DNA from: an uncultured bacterium
Lineage (GTDB): Bacteria > Cyanobacteriota > Vampirovibrionia > Gastranaerophilales > Gastranaerophilaceae
Reading direction: 5' to 3'
DNA: 8,736 bases
NCBI GenBank assembly: GCA_900551675.1
Contig: URXH01000077.1
Coordinates: forward strand, 1 to 8,736
Both the position numbers and the translations under genes were made by a program. Every line of letters begins with the position of its first letter. The first letter of the stretch is position 1. A model generated the notes under the pieces. That model saw nothing but the letters and a program-made list of their open reading frames with translations. It was not told the origin of the DNA and did not search any database. Positions 1-7,292 of the stretch are shown one piece after another.

Positions 1-218
1 AGTGTTTTTATCGGTCTGTTTTCTATGACATCGAATACGTAATAAATCGGATCTTTTGAATTGTTAAAACGCATTCTTCTATCCTTCTGCGCAAGGTAGT
101 TGTAATCTTCTATATTAAATTCGCCTGAAGAATTTTTCTTATTTCTTCTTCTGAGCAAAGAGCCGAATTGCCCGTTGCCTCCCGTGTTATTGTTTAACTC
201 ATTTGTTGTCGGTAACAT
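1..218 (-). CDS. N-terminal part of an unrecognised protein, cut by the window edge
   Basis: An open frame starts at an ATG (complement of 216-218) and runs 72 codons without a stop to the window edge. The visible protein begins MLPTTNELNNNTGG, continues through a basic stretch (LLRRRNKK) and ends near DPIYYVFDVIENRPIKT. There is no signal peptide or membrane segment in this part, and the first 30 residues are polar and look disordered. A weak purine-rich ribosome site (GAGAGAG) lies about 8 bases before the ATG. It is on the same strand as the prepilin at 321-1022, 102 bp downstream of it, so co-transcription is possible. I do not recognise the family. Codon pattern and reading frame length make it likely to be real, but function cannot be given. 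Confidence 0.6.
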   Translation of the reverse strand, partial: MLPTTNELNNNTGGNGQFGSLLRRRNKKNSSGEFNIEDYNYLAQKDRRMRFNNSKDPIYYVFDVIENRPIKT

Positions 219-240
219 ATTTTATTCTCTCTCTTTATAT

Positions 241-269
241 TTCTTACATATATATAAAGTATATAAGAA
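241..269. promoter_or_regulatory. Imperfect inverted repeat upstream of the left-edge gene
   Basis: TTCTTACATA (241-250) is matched by TATATAAGAA (260-269), 9 of 10 positions paired, with a 9-bp spacer. A possible -10 box TATACT (minus strand, 258-263) lies inside it, but no convincing -35 box is spaced from it. The left arm shares TCTTACATAT with the palindrome at 1044-1062. Both elements begin 22-23 bp upstream of a minus-strand start codon. It may be an operator for the left-edge gene. The region 219-320 is very AT-rich, so chance dyads are easy to find here. Confidence 0.3.
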
Positions 270-320
270 TAAAAAAATTGCTTTTTGGTCTTTAGTTTTG
301 TAAAGAAATATTACACAAAT

Positions 321-1022
321 TTATCTGCATTTTGTTTTTCCGTTTATTGATAAATCATTACAATGCAAATAGTCCATATTACCGTTCATTATTACCCAGC
401 CGGTACAATAGTGATACCCTTTGCCGTTTAAACAATAATTTTTAAATTGAGAATTATTTGTTCCTAGAGGGTAAATTCTGTTTGGATTAAAACCAAAGCA
501 AAAAACATTAGGATTCCAGTTCCCATTTTTGTCATGTGTCGGCTTATTGTCCACATGCACATATAGATTTCCGCAATTTGCGTCAGGATTATCTTCTGTA
601 CATTGTGAGGGTAAAAGCCACATTCCGACAATTGCTGTCCCATCAGACATTATATAGCCTTTATTTTGAGAACCATTTTTTCCGGCAGTATTATGAATTG
701 GTTCATAACCCGCTTTTTGCAGATACTTTCCTATAATATTAAAAAATTTGTCATACTGTTTAAGTGTTTCATCAGTATGCACTCTTACTCCGTCTTCGTC
801 TTCTTCGGTTACGGAATCTTTTAAACCCCAGTTATCCATAGTACCGTTTTCCAGGACAGCCATTGCATAAGCCTGCGAAAATACGCTGTAAAATTTTTTA
901 ACTCTGGTTACTGCTGCTTGTTCTCGGTAGTTCTGAACAAGTGGAGGCAGGGTGAGAGCTGCAACCACGCCTATTATCCCGAGAGTTATCAGAACTTCCG
1001 CCAGCGTAAAACCTTGTTTCAT
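321..1022 (-). CDS. Type IV prepilin / pseudopilin-like protein, cysteine-rich
   Basis: A 233-residue protein with a very short class-III leader: MKQG, then cleavage before FTLAEVLITLGIIGVVAA, with Phe at +1 and the conserved Glu at +5. The hydrophobic helix (about residues 5-28) should anchor it in the inner membrane and pack it into a pilus or pseudopilus after processing by a PilD-type peptidase. The rest is a soluble domain with seven cysteines, including a C-terminal CTGWVIMNGNMDYLHC segment, so disulfides are likely. The start is set by a strong ribosome site, AAAGGAG, 6 bases before the ATG at 1022. The frame stays open upstream to 1223, but that extension runs through the divergent regulator and lacks such a site. 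The promoter at 1074-1102 would drive it. Whether it forms a pilus, a secretion pseudopilus or a DNA-uptake fibre cannot be told. Confidence 0.9.
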   Translation of the reverse strand: MKQGFTLAEVLITLGIIGVVAALTLPPLVQNYREQAAVTRVKKFYSVFSQAYAMAVLENGTMDNWGLKDSVTEEDEDGVRVHTDETLKQYDKFFNIIGKYLQKAGYEPIHNTAGKNGSQNKGYIMSDGTAIVGMWLLPSQCTEDNPDANCGNLYVHVDNKPTHDKNGNWNPNVFCFGFNPNRIYPLGTNNSQFKNYCLNGKGYHYCTGWVIMNGNMDYLHCNDLSINGKTKCR

Positions 1023-1043
1023 AAAATCTCCTTTCTCAATTTT

Positions 1044-1062
1044 TGTAAGATAACATCTTACA
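1044..1062. promoter_or_regulatory. Perfect 19-bp palindrome, candidate operator between XRE gene and prepilin
   Basis: TGTAAGAT (1044-1051), spacer AAC, ATCTTACA (1055-1062): two perfect 8-bp arms. It lies in the 58-bp gap between the divergent prepilin (start 1022) and XRE regulator (start 1081). Relative to the predicted prepilin promoter it falls just downstream of the transcription start, where a bound repressor would block transcription. The same sequence in the prepilin mRNA would fold into an 8-bp hairpin just ahead of the ribosome site, so an RNA role is an alternative. Assignment to the neighbouring XRE protein is inference from position. Confidence 0.6.
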
Positions 1063-1073
1063 TATTTATTAGT

Positions 1074-1102
1074 ATTATTGATGCAAAATAAATTTATGTC
1101 AA
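1074..1102 (-). promoter_or_regulatory. Predicted sigma70-type promoter of the first prepilin
   Basis: On the minus strand, TTGACA (1097-1102) is followed after exactly 17 bp by AATAAT (1074-1079), a 5-of-6 match to the -10 consensus. Transcription would start near 1067, giving a leader of about 45 bases that includes the 19-bp palindrome and the AAAGGAG ribosome site. The -35 box lies inside the first codons of the divergent XRE gene, so the two promoters overlap. Confidence 0.6.
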
Positions 1103-1305
1103 GGCTTGAAAAACTGGGACAAAATATAAAAAAATACAGAAAAATGAAAAAATTATCGCAGAATGAATTTTCGGAAATGATAAATTTTTCACGTGAACAC
1201 CTTGCGTGTATAGAGACAGGCAAAGAATATATCAGTTTAAGAAAGTTATTTTTGATAGCCGATACTTTAGAAGTTTCGCTAAAAGACCTGATTAATTTTG
1301 ACTAG
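1081..1305 (+). CDS. Small XRE-family helix-turn-helix regulator, minimal form
   Basis: A 74-residue protein that is almost only a Cro/C1-type HTH domain: LGQNIKKYRKMKKLSQNEF leads into the turn and recognition helix (about residues 24-43, ending IETGKEY), then the helices LRKLFLIADTLEV and LKDLI. It aligns without gaps to the other XRE protein in the window (7452-7784), about one third identical by eye, but lacks that protein's C-terminal 40 residues. Possible starts are TTG 1078, ATG 1081 and ATG 1096; a stop at 1051 limits the frame, and none has a visible ribosome site, so translation may be leaderless or start at 1096. It is divergent from the prepilin and ends 1 bp from the convergent channel gene. 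It probably binds the palindrome at 1044-1062 and controls itself and the prepilin (inference). Confidence 0.85.
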   Translation: MQNKFMSRLEKLGQNIKKYRKMKKLSQNEFSEMINFSREHLACIETGKEYISLRKLFLIADTLEVSLKDLINFD

Positions 1306-1306
1306 A

Positions 1307-2725
1307 TTATTTTCCTAATTCAACTATATCGCTTGAATTTGCTACCAAATTTTTACCTATTGATTTTTCGAGAGATGCTTTAGCGGAATTGTACTGATAA
1401 AGCGCATTATAGTAGTTTAACTGAGCCTGCTGGTAGTTTATCTGGGCATCTTTAAGTTCTGTCGGATCAGCTTCTCCTACGCGGTAACGTCCGTATGATA
1501 ATTCATAATTTTCTTTTGCCTGCTTTACCCCGAGCATTGCAACAGGCATCTGTTTTTTCTTTTCTTCAAGAAGAAGATATGCATTCTGAATTTCAAGATA
1601 TATCTGATTTTGAGTATTTTTTGCATTGGCTATTTCCTTGTCATAGAGGTATCTTGCTTCCTGTATTTCATTTTTTATCAGCATACCGTTAACTGTCGGA
1701 AAGTTAAGATATCCGCCGAAATTATAACCGTAGTTGGAAGCCCAGCTTTTACCTCCGACCTGAAACTGTCCTTCCACCGAAAGTGTCGGGAAATATGACT
1801 TTTTTACCAGCTTAAGCGTTTGATTGGCGCTTTCAACTTTTAATTCCGCGAGTTTCAATTCCGGACGGGCTTCTCTTGCAATTTCTATAGCACCGTTAAA
1901 GGTTATATCAACAGGTTCGTATTTTAATCTTTCCTGTACATTGTATTTATCGATAAAAGGTACGCCCATAACATTATTAAGTTTTGCAATCGCAAGATTT
2001 ACGGCATTATCAGCCTGAATAAGCTGTAATTTAGCGTTACTTAAATTTACTTCAGCAATTGTAACATCAACTTTAGGGTTCATTCCGATTTCATAAAATG
2101 CTTTTGCCTGATTGTAAAACATTTCAAATTTGTTAACGGTATCTTCTGCCACACGTTTGCTTTCAAACGCATATAAGAGATTGTAATAAGCATCTTTTGT
2201 TTGAAATATAATATCGTTAATGGTCGCCCCGAGTGTTGTCTTGTATGCTTCATAATCCAAACGTTTGATAGTTGCCTGATTTTGTGTTACCCCGAAGTCA
2301 TAAAGCATTTGCTGGAGCGTAATTTGACCGAGAATGAAGTAATTAAATGTCAAATTTCTGTTAAATACATCAGACAATTGTAATTGACGTATTCTTGTAT
2401 AGCCAGTCTGCCAGCTTAACTGCGGGAAATAATTCGACCAGACCTGTTTAATTCTTGAATCAGAAGCCAGAATATCATGGAATGCAGCATTAATCTGCGG
2501 ATTGTTTCCAAGAGCAAGTTCAATACATTTATCTAGCGTCATGTCAATATTTTTTTCTACGGAACCTTCTATGACAAAGTCAGCATCACCCGTTTTTTTA
2601 GGCAAAACCGCATCAGCAGCCGGATATTCTTTTTCATTGACTTTGTTTCCTATATCGTCTGCTGAAAAAGCATTCAGTCCCGTAAAATTCAATATTAAAC
2701 ATAATATTATTATTTTTTTGAACAT
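1307..2725 (-). CDS. TolC-like outer-membrane efflux channel (OMF/OEP family)
   Basis: A 472-residue protein forming the outer-membrane exit duct of a tripartite exporter. A signal peptide is clear: basic start MFKK, hydrophobic stretch IIILCLILNF, cleavage likely near residue 21 (NAFS/A). There is no lipobox, so it is not a lipoprotein. It contains the two structural repeats of the family, about residues 60-255 and 275-460, each opening with the same pattern: an ALxxNPxI or ARPEL helix start followed by YFPxLS (YFPQLS near 100, YFPTLS near 311). The length is normal for TolC/OprM relatives. It is the last gene of the operon. Its ATG directly follows the TAA of the transporter gene (TAAATG), and its ribosome site (AAGGA) lies inside that gene's last codons, pointing to translational coupling. 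No terminator is seen after the stop at 1307. Confidence 0.95.
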   Translation of the reverse strand: MFKKIIILCLILNFTGLNAFSADDIGNKVNEKEYPAADAVLPKKTGDADFVIEGSVEKNIDMTLDKCIELALGNNPQINAAFHDILASDSRIKQVWSNYFPQLSWQTGYTRIRQLQLSDVFNRNLTFNYFILGQITLQQMLYDFGVTQNQATIKRLDYEAYKTTLGATINDIIFQTKDAYYNLLYAFESKRVAEDTVNKFEMFYNQAKAFYEIGMNPKVDVTIAEVNLSNAKLQLIQADNAVNLAIAKLNNVMGVPFIDKYNVQERLKYEPVDITFNGAIEIAREARPELKLAELKVESANQTLKLVKKSYFPTLSVEGQFQVGGKSWASNYGYNFGGYLNFPTVNGMLIKNEIQEARYLYDKEIANAKNTQNQIYLEIQNAYLLLEEKKKQMPVAMLGVKQAKENYELSYGRYRVGEADPTELKDAQINYQQAQLNYYNALYQYNSAKASLEKSIGKNLVANSSDIVELGK

Positions 2726-5700
2726 TTAACTATTCCTTTTTTTGAATTCTTTAGCTTTTTTAGATATAGAAGCTTTAAAGTTTTCAACCATAACGAAAAA
2801 TGCCGGAACAAGAAAAGTCCCTATAAATGCAACCGCCATCATTCCGCCGAATACTGTCATCCCTACGGAATTTCGGCTGGCAGCACCTGCACCCTTTGCA
2901 AAAACAAGAGGTAAAAGCCCTAAGATGAAAGCTATATTCGTCATCATAACGGCTCTGAACCTTAATTTTGCAGCCTGCATAGCCGAATCAACTATACTCA
3001 TTCCTGACTGGTGAGCATCTTTTGCAAATTCTATAATCAAAATTGCCTGTTTGGTAGATAAACCTATTAACATAACAAGCCCGATTTGAGAATATATATC
3101 GAGCGAATACCCTGAAACATACTGGAAGAATAATGCGCCAACAAGTGCAACGGGAGAAATCAAAAGTACTGCAATCGGAAGCATCCAGCTTTCATACAGA
3201 CCGACAAGGAACAGATATATGAAAACCAGAGACATTACAAGAATAGGCCCAATTTGTCCGCTTGATTCTTTTTCCTGTAAAGAACTACCTGACCATGCAT
3301 AACCCATGTCTTTCGGCAGAACCTGATCGGAGATTTTTTCCATAGTGCTCATTGCCTGACCTGAGCTTACACCGTTTCTGGCCTGTCCGTTAATCAATAT
3401 TGACGGATACATATTAAATCGCAGCTGGCTGTAAGGTCCTACAATATTGCTTATTGTAACAACGGATGAAAGCGGAACCATTGTTCCCGATTTGTTTTTT
3501 ACGTAAATTTTATCAATATCGGAAGGCTTTTCTCTGAATTCCGAATCAGCCTGTAAATATACACGGTAAACACGTCCGTATTTGTTAAAGTCGTTAACGT
3601 AAGATTTTCCGAAATAACCTGATAGAGCGCTGTAAATTTCGGAGATATCAACACCCTGCGCGAGAGCTTTTTTCTCGTCAACTTTTATTAAAAGCTGGGG
3701 CAGATCTGCCGTAAATGACGTATAAACCATCTGGAAGTCAGAGCTTTTATTGGCTTCCGCAATAAGTTTCTGGGCTTCCTGATAAAGCTCCTGAGGGGTT
3801 CTGTCCCCTTTATCGAGAAGCTGGTATTCAAAACCGCCGAACATTCCCAAACCTGAAATTGAAGGCGGTGAAAATGATGCAATTGTAGCAGACGGATAAT
3901 TGGCAAATTCTTTTTTAATTTTCGCCAGAATACTCTGCATTGACTGATCTTTACTTTTACGTTCCGACCAATTTTTCAATTGCGCAACGATAAGCGCGGT
4001 ATTTTCACCTGAATATCCGACAAGGTTAATTGTTGTGTCAACACCTGGGATAGCTAAAATTCTTTTTTCAACTTCTTCTGCTACCATTTCGGTTCTTGAT
4101 GCCGATGAGCCGTCAGGAAGTTGAATTTGAGAAAATACAGCGCCTTTGTCTTCTGTCGGCAAAAAGCCTTTCGGTATAAGATAAAACATTCCCGCCGTAA
4201 AAATAATTATGCCGAGATATAAAATTACTGTAAGTTTAGGCGAATTTATAAAGATTTTAACACCTTCTAGATACTTGTCCCTGATACCGTTAAACCAGTC
4301 ATCAAATTTCTGGATAAATTCGAAATCCGCTTTTTCTTCACCTGATTTCAAAATCATTGCACAGAGGGCTGGAGCAAGAGTAAGCGCAACAAGTGTGGAC
4401 AAACCGATTGAAGATGCAATACACAAGGCAAACTGTCTGAACATCTGCCCTGTAATCCCTGCCATAAACGAAACAGGCACAAATACGGCCATCAAAACAA
4501 GTGATGTTGCAAGAACGGCACCGAATACTTCTTCCATCGTAACTTCCGTTGCATCGACAGGAGTTTTGCCTTCCTGAATATGTCTCTGCGTATTTTCAAG
4601 TACAACAATCGCATCGTCTACAACAAGACCTACAGCCAGTACAAGCCCGAATAAAATCAGCAGGTTTATAGAAAAACCTAAAATATTCATGAATATAAAC
4701 ACGCCGATTAAAGAAACAGGAATTGCACAAAAAGGAATAAGCGCGGCTCTTGCACTTCCGAGAAACATATAAGTTACAATACCTACAAGCAAAATAGCAA
4801 GCCCGATTGCATTTATAACTTCTTTAATTGATTCTCTTACGAATTCCGTTTCATCACGCTGGATTTTGTATTCAATCCCTTGAGGGAAACTTTTGCTGAG
4901 TTCAGCCATTTTAGCTCGGATTTTGTTGGAAAGATCGATTGCGTTGGCTTCAGGAAGCTGACTGATTGAAATGATTGCCGAATCTCTTCCGCCGATTCGC
5001 GAGAAATAAGAATAACTTTCGGCACCGAGTTCGACTCTTGCTATATCTTTAAGCTTAATCTGCGAACCGTCAGGTTTCGAACGCACAATAATATCTTCAA
5101 ACTCTTTAACATCTTTCAAACGGCCTTTAGTCCTCATTGTTAGTTTGATGAGCTGTTTGTTTTTCATAGGTTCAACACCTAAATCCCCTGCGGGCACCTG
5201 AGTGTTTTGAGCCTGAATTGCGCTGTTAACCTCTGACACGGAAACTCCGAGACTGGCCATTTTGGAAGCATCAAGCCATATTCTCATAGAGTAATCCGAT
5301 GAGCCGAATACCGCAACTTTACCTACACCTTTAATACGTGCAAGTTCGTCCTTAATATATATTGATGCGTAGTTTGCAACATACAGAGAATCATAAGTAT
5401 GTGTCGGGGAATTTACTGAAATCATCATTAGACCGGGGCCGCCCGTTGATTTTTTTACGGAAAGCCCGTATCTTCTAACTTCCTCAGGCAGACGCGGGGT
5501 AACAAGCTGAAGCTGGTTTTGAACGTTTACAACAGCCATATCAGGATCCGACCCGATTTCAAAATACAAAGTAAGCTGATACTGTCCGTTCTGGGAAGTA
5601 GAAGACATATAAATCATATCTTCAACACCGTTTAACTGTGCTTCAACAGGCGCCGCAATAGTATCTTCTATAACATCGGCGCTTGCTCCTGCATAAGTTG

Positions 5701-5854
5701 CTGTTACAACAACCTGCGGAGGAGTAATTGACGGATATTCTTCCAGAGGAAGCATAAGCATCATTAATGCGCCCGCAATCATTATTGCCAGAGATATTAC
5801 AATAGCCAGTTTGGGGCGTTTTATAAATAAATTTCCTTTGTTTTCGTTTTGCAT
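2726..5854 (-). CDS. RND multidrug efflux transporter, HAE1 (AcrB/MexB) family
   Basis: A proton-driven inner-membrane pump of 1042 residues, the usual length for the family; numbering below counts from the alternative ATG at 5857. It starts with TM1 (about residues 18-36), then the first porter domain, TM2-6, a second large periplasmic domain (about 565-865) and TM8-12. The proton-relay residues are intact: the Asp pair in TM4 (GLVVDDAIVVLEN, D414-D415), the TM10 lysine (GLSTKQAILIIEF, K936) and an arginine near R968 before MMTNIAFILG. GFLPTED near 565 matches the AcrB GFLP-type segment opening the second porter half. Two adjacent ATGs exist; AAGGG is 5 bases before the second (5854) but only 2 before the first, so the second is preferred. 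It would take substrates from the periplasm or membrane and pass them to the TolC-like channel. Substrates cannot be predicted. Confidence 0.97.
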   Translation of the reverse strand: MQNENKGNLFIKRPKLAIVISLAIMIAGALMMLMLPLEEYPSITPPQVVVTATYAGASADVIEDTIAAPVEAQLNGVEDMIYMSSTSQNGQYQLTLYFEIGSDPDMAVVNVQNQLQLVTPRLPEEVRRYGLSVKKSTGGPGLMMISVNSPTHTYDSLYVANYASIYIKDELARIKGVGKVAVFGSSDYSMRIWLDASKMASLGVSVSEVNSAIQAQNTQVPAGDLGVEPMKNKQLIKLTMRTKGRLKDVKEFEDIIVRSKPDGSQIKLKDIARVELGAESYSYFSRIGGRDSAIISISQLPEANAIDLSNKIRAKMAELSKSFPQGIEYKIQRDETEFVRESIKEVINAIGLAILLVGIVTYMFLGSARAALIPFCAIPVSLIGVFIFMNILGFSINLLILFGLVLAVGLVVDDAIVVLENTQRHIQEGKTPVDATEVTMEEVFGAVLATSLVLMAVFVPVSFMAGITGQMFRQFALCIASSIGLSTLVALTLAPALCAMILKSGEEKADFEFIQKFDDWFNGIRDKYLEGVKIFINSPKLTVILYLGIIIFTAGMFYLIPKGFLPTEDKGAVFSQIQLPDGSSASRTEMVAEEVEKRILAIPGVDTTINLVGYSGENTALIVAQLKNWSERKSKDQSMQSILAKIKKEFANYPSATIASFSPPSISGLGMFGGFEYQLLDKGDRTPQELYQEAQKLIAEANKSSDFQMVYTSFTADLPQLLIKVDEKKALAQGVDISEIYSALSGYFGKSYVNDFNKYGRVYRVYLQADSEFREKPSDIDKIYVKNKSGTMVPLSSVVTISNIVGPYSQLRFNMYPSILINGQARNGVSSGQAMSTMEKISDQVLPKDMGYAWSGSSLQEKESSGQIGPILVMSLVFIYLFLVGLYESWMLPIAVLLISPVALVGALFFQYVSGYSLDIYSQIGLVMLIGLSTKQAILIIEFAKDAHQSGMSIVDSAMQAAKLRFRAVMMTNIAFILGLLPLVFAKGAGAASRNSVGMTVFGGMMAVAFIGTFLVPAFFVMVENFKASISKKAKEFKKRNS

Positions 5855-5871
5855 CATATCCCTTTTATTTG

Positions 5872-5974
5872 GAAGATAAGAGGGTAGGAGGAAAGAAGAT
5901 AGGCTAATTTCAGTATTTTACATAATTTTTATATAAAAGCGCTTACCCTCTTACCTTCTTACCCTCCTATCTTC
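5872..5974. repeat. Long imperfect inverted repeat built of 8-bp units, between adaptor and transporter genes
   Basis: The gap between the adaptor stop and transporter start is nearly all one dyad. The right arm (5943-5974) is four tandem octamers, TTACCCTC, TTACCTTC, TTACCCTC, CTATCTTC. The left arm (5872-5903) carries the opposite orientation: GAAGATAA, GAGGGTAG, a degenerate 7-base GAGGAAA, GAAGATAG. In the minus-strand mRNA the arms pair along 15 consecutive positions (one G-U) and more weakly beyond, closing an AT-rich loop of about 38 bases. The right arm overlaps the adaptor's TAG stop codon. It lacks a trailing U-run, so it is not a standard terminator. It may tune mRNA stability or the adaptor-to-pump ratio, or be a mobile or slippage-generated repeat. 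Confidence 0.8.
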
Positions 5975-7134
5975 TATTTCGTTACTTTTTCAGTTTTGAT
6001 TTTTTGCATTTCTTCTTCTGTTACTATTTTGACCGGTTTACCGGGAATTACCTTTTGCAGGCCTTCGGTAACAATTCTGTCGCCTTTTTGCAAACCTTCC
6101 GTAATAATCCAGTTTTCACCGTGCTGTTCGCCTGTTTTTACATAGGTTAACTGAGGAAGTTCATTTTCATCGAGTTTGTAAACATATTTTCCTGCCTGAT
6201 TTTCAAGAACAGCCGTAACCGGTGCAACAGGAACATCAACAGGATTATTGGAATATAGTTTGACCGTAACAAATTCTCCGTGTATAAGCTGATTATTCGG
6301 ATTTTGGAAAGTCGCCCTCATTGTAACCGTACCTGTAGAAGGATCAACTTTGTTATCTTGAAAATCCTGAACACCGTTTGACGGATATTTTGTTCCTCCG
6401 CTTAAAAGAAGTTCGACTTTTCTATTTTTGTTATTAGACATATCTGCACTTGAAAGTGCCTGAAAATCATTTGAATCAAGCGGGAAAGTTACATATATAG
6501 GATTTGTGCTGTTAATTGTTGTCAAAGCACCTGTGCTTGGCGAAACATAGTTTCCTACAGTAACATTTATTATCCCGACTTTGCCGTCCACTGGAGATTT
6601 AACTCTTGTGTAGCTCAAATTTCTGTTAGCATCGTTATATGATGCCTGTGCAGATGCAAGCTGTGCTTTTAGAGCATCTCTGTTAGACAGCATCTGGTCA
6701 TACTGCGCTTTAGCAATATAATCCTTTTTTACAAGTTCTGCCGCACGCGCAAGCTGTTTTTCCGCATAAACAAGCTGTGCCTTAAGATTTTTGACATTTG
6801 CACCTGCAACATTTGCAGCGTTTGAATATTCGGTGGGTTCAATTAAAAATAAAACCTGTCCGGCCTTTACGTAATCGCCTTCTTTAAAGTAGCTTTTCTG
6901 TAAATAACCTGAAATACGCGCAAGAACATCAACCCTGTATTTTGAAACAACCCTGCCGGGGGCCTCAAAACTTCTTATAACACTTTGATTTTCGATTGTC
7001 TGCACCGTAACACTAGGTGCAGGCTTATTCATCATAGATTTATTTTGCATAATGCTTGAGAACTTTGAAAATCCAAATCTTATAAGTATAGCGGCTATAA
7101 TTATAGACAAAAATATTATAATATTTTTTTTCAT
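5974..7134 (-). CDS. RND efflux periplasmic adaptor (membrane fusion protein, AcrA/MexA type)
   Basis: A 386-residue adaptor that would bridge the RND pump and TolC-like channel. The N-terminus, MKKN then a hydrophobic run to about residue 19, is an uncleaved anchor or signal; the protein has no cysteine, so it is not a lipoprotein as AcrA and MexA are. The first lipoyl half is near residues 70-100 (ISGYLQKSYFKEGDYVKAGQ), a coiled-coil alpha-hairpin near 101-172 (Ala/Leu/Lys-rich, with YIAKAQYDQ at its turn), and the second lipoyl half near 173-200 (LSYTRVKSPVDGKVG). A beta-barrel and a membrane-proximal domain ending in GLQKGDRIVTEGLQKVIPG follow. The start at 7134 has a good purine-rich ribosome site (AGGGAG). 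It is the first gene of the operon, read from the promoter at 7195-7224. Small-molecule efflux is the likely role; substrate unknown. Confidence 0.95.
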   Translation of the reverse strand: MKKNIIIFLSIIIAAILIRFGFSKFSSIMQNKSMMNKPAPSVTVQTIENQSVIRSFEAPGRVVSKYRVDVLARISGYLQKSYFKEGDYVKAGQVLFLIEPTEYSNAANVAGANVKNLKAQLVYAEKQLARAAELVKKDYIAKAQYDQMLSNRDALKAQLASAQASYNDANRNLSYTRVKSPVDGKVGIINVTVGNYVSPSTGALTTINSTNPIYVTFPLDSNDFQALSSADMSNNKNRKVELLLSGGTKYPSNGVQDFQDNKVDPSTGTVTMRATFQNPNNQLIHGEFVTVKLYSNNPVDVPVAPVTAVLENQAGKYVYKLDENELPQLTYVKTGEQHGENWIITEGLQKGDRIVTEGLQKVIPGKPVKIVTEEEMQKIKTEKVTK

Positions 7135-7158
7135 TGTCTCTCCCTGTCTGATTTTTAG

Positions 7159-7189
7159 GTAAATGGTTTTTTGTGTTGCATTTACAACA
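7159..7189. promoter_or_regulatory. Overlapping inverted repeats at the start of the efflux operon transcript
   Basis: TGTTG (7174-7178) pairs with CAACA (7185-7189) over a 6-bp spacer, making the dyad TGTTGCATTTACAACA right at the predicted transcription start. A second pair, GTAAATG (7159-7165) and CATTTAC (7179-7185), shares bases with the first. As DNA this is a typical place for a repressor operator of an efflux operon. As RNA the two hairpins would exclude each other, because the second uses the loop and part of the stem of the first. No TetR, MarR or other classical efflux regulator gene is adjacent. Confidence 0.4.
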
Positions 7190-7194
7190 TAATC

Positions 7195-7224
7195 ATTTTA
7201 CTATTAAACATAAATTGATGTCAA
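7195..7224 (-). promoter_or_regulatory. Predicted sigma70-type promoter of the efflux operon
   Basis: On the minus strand, TTGACA (7219-7224) is followed after 18 bp by TAAAAT (7195-7200), a full -35 match and a 5-of-6 -10 match. Transcription would begin near 7188, giving a leader of about 54 bases before the adaptor ATG at 7134. The start site falls on the inverted repeat at 7174-7189. The -35 box is also half of a small dyad, TTGATGTCAA. Confidence 0.6.
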
Positions 7225-7292
7225 TAAAATTGTTTCAAGATTATCCTGATGATTAACTAAATTTTTCTATATCTTATTAGGAATGGAGCTAA

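Noticed and set aside
1023..1223. Longer start for the first prepilin, extending the frame 67 codons upstream to 1223
   Set aside because: The extension runs antisense through the XRE gene, has no ribosome site, and would bury the class-III leader inside the protein. The ATG at 1022 has AAAGGAG at good spacing.
1336..1354. Possible plus-strand terminator for the first XRE gene (AATTTG, CTAC, CAAATT then T-run)
   Set aside because: The six-pair AT-rich stem lies within the channel's coding sequence and the T-run is short; too weak to call.
4209..4577. Open frame of 122 codons on the plus strand inside the transporter gene
   Set aside because: It is antisense to a well-conserved RND pump gene, has no recognisable domain, and is explained as a shadow of that gene's codon pattern. 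The same holds for shorter plus-strand frames over the channel and transporter genes.
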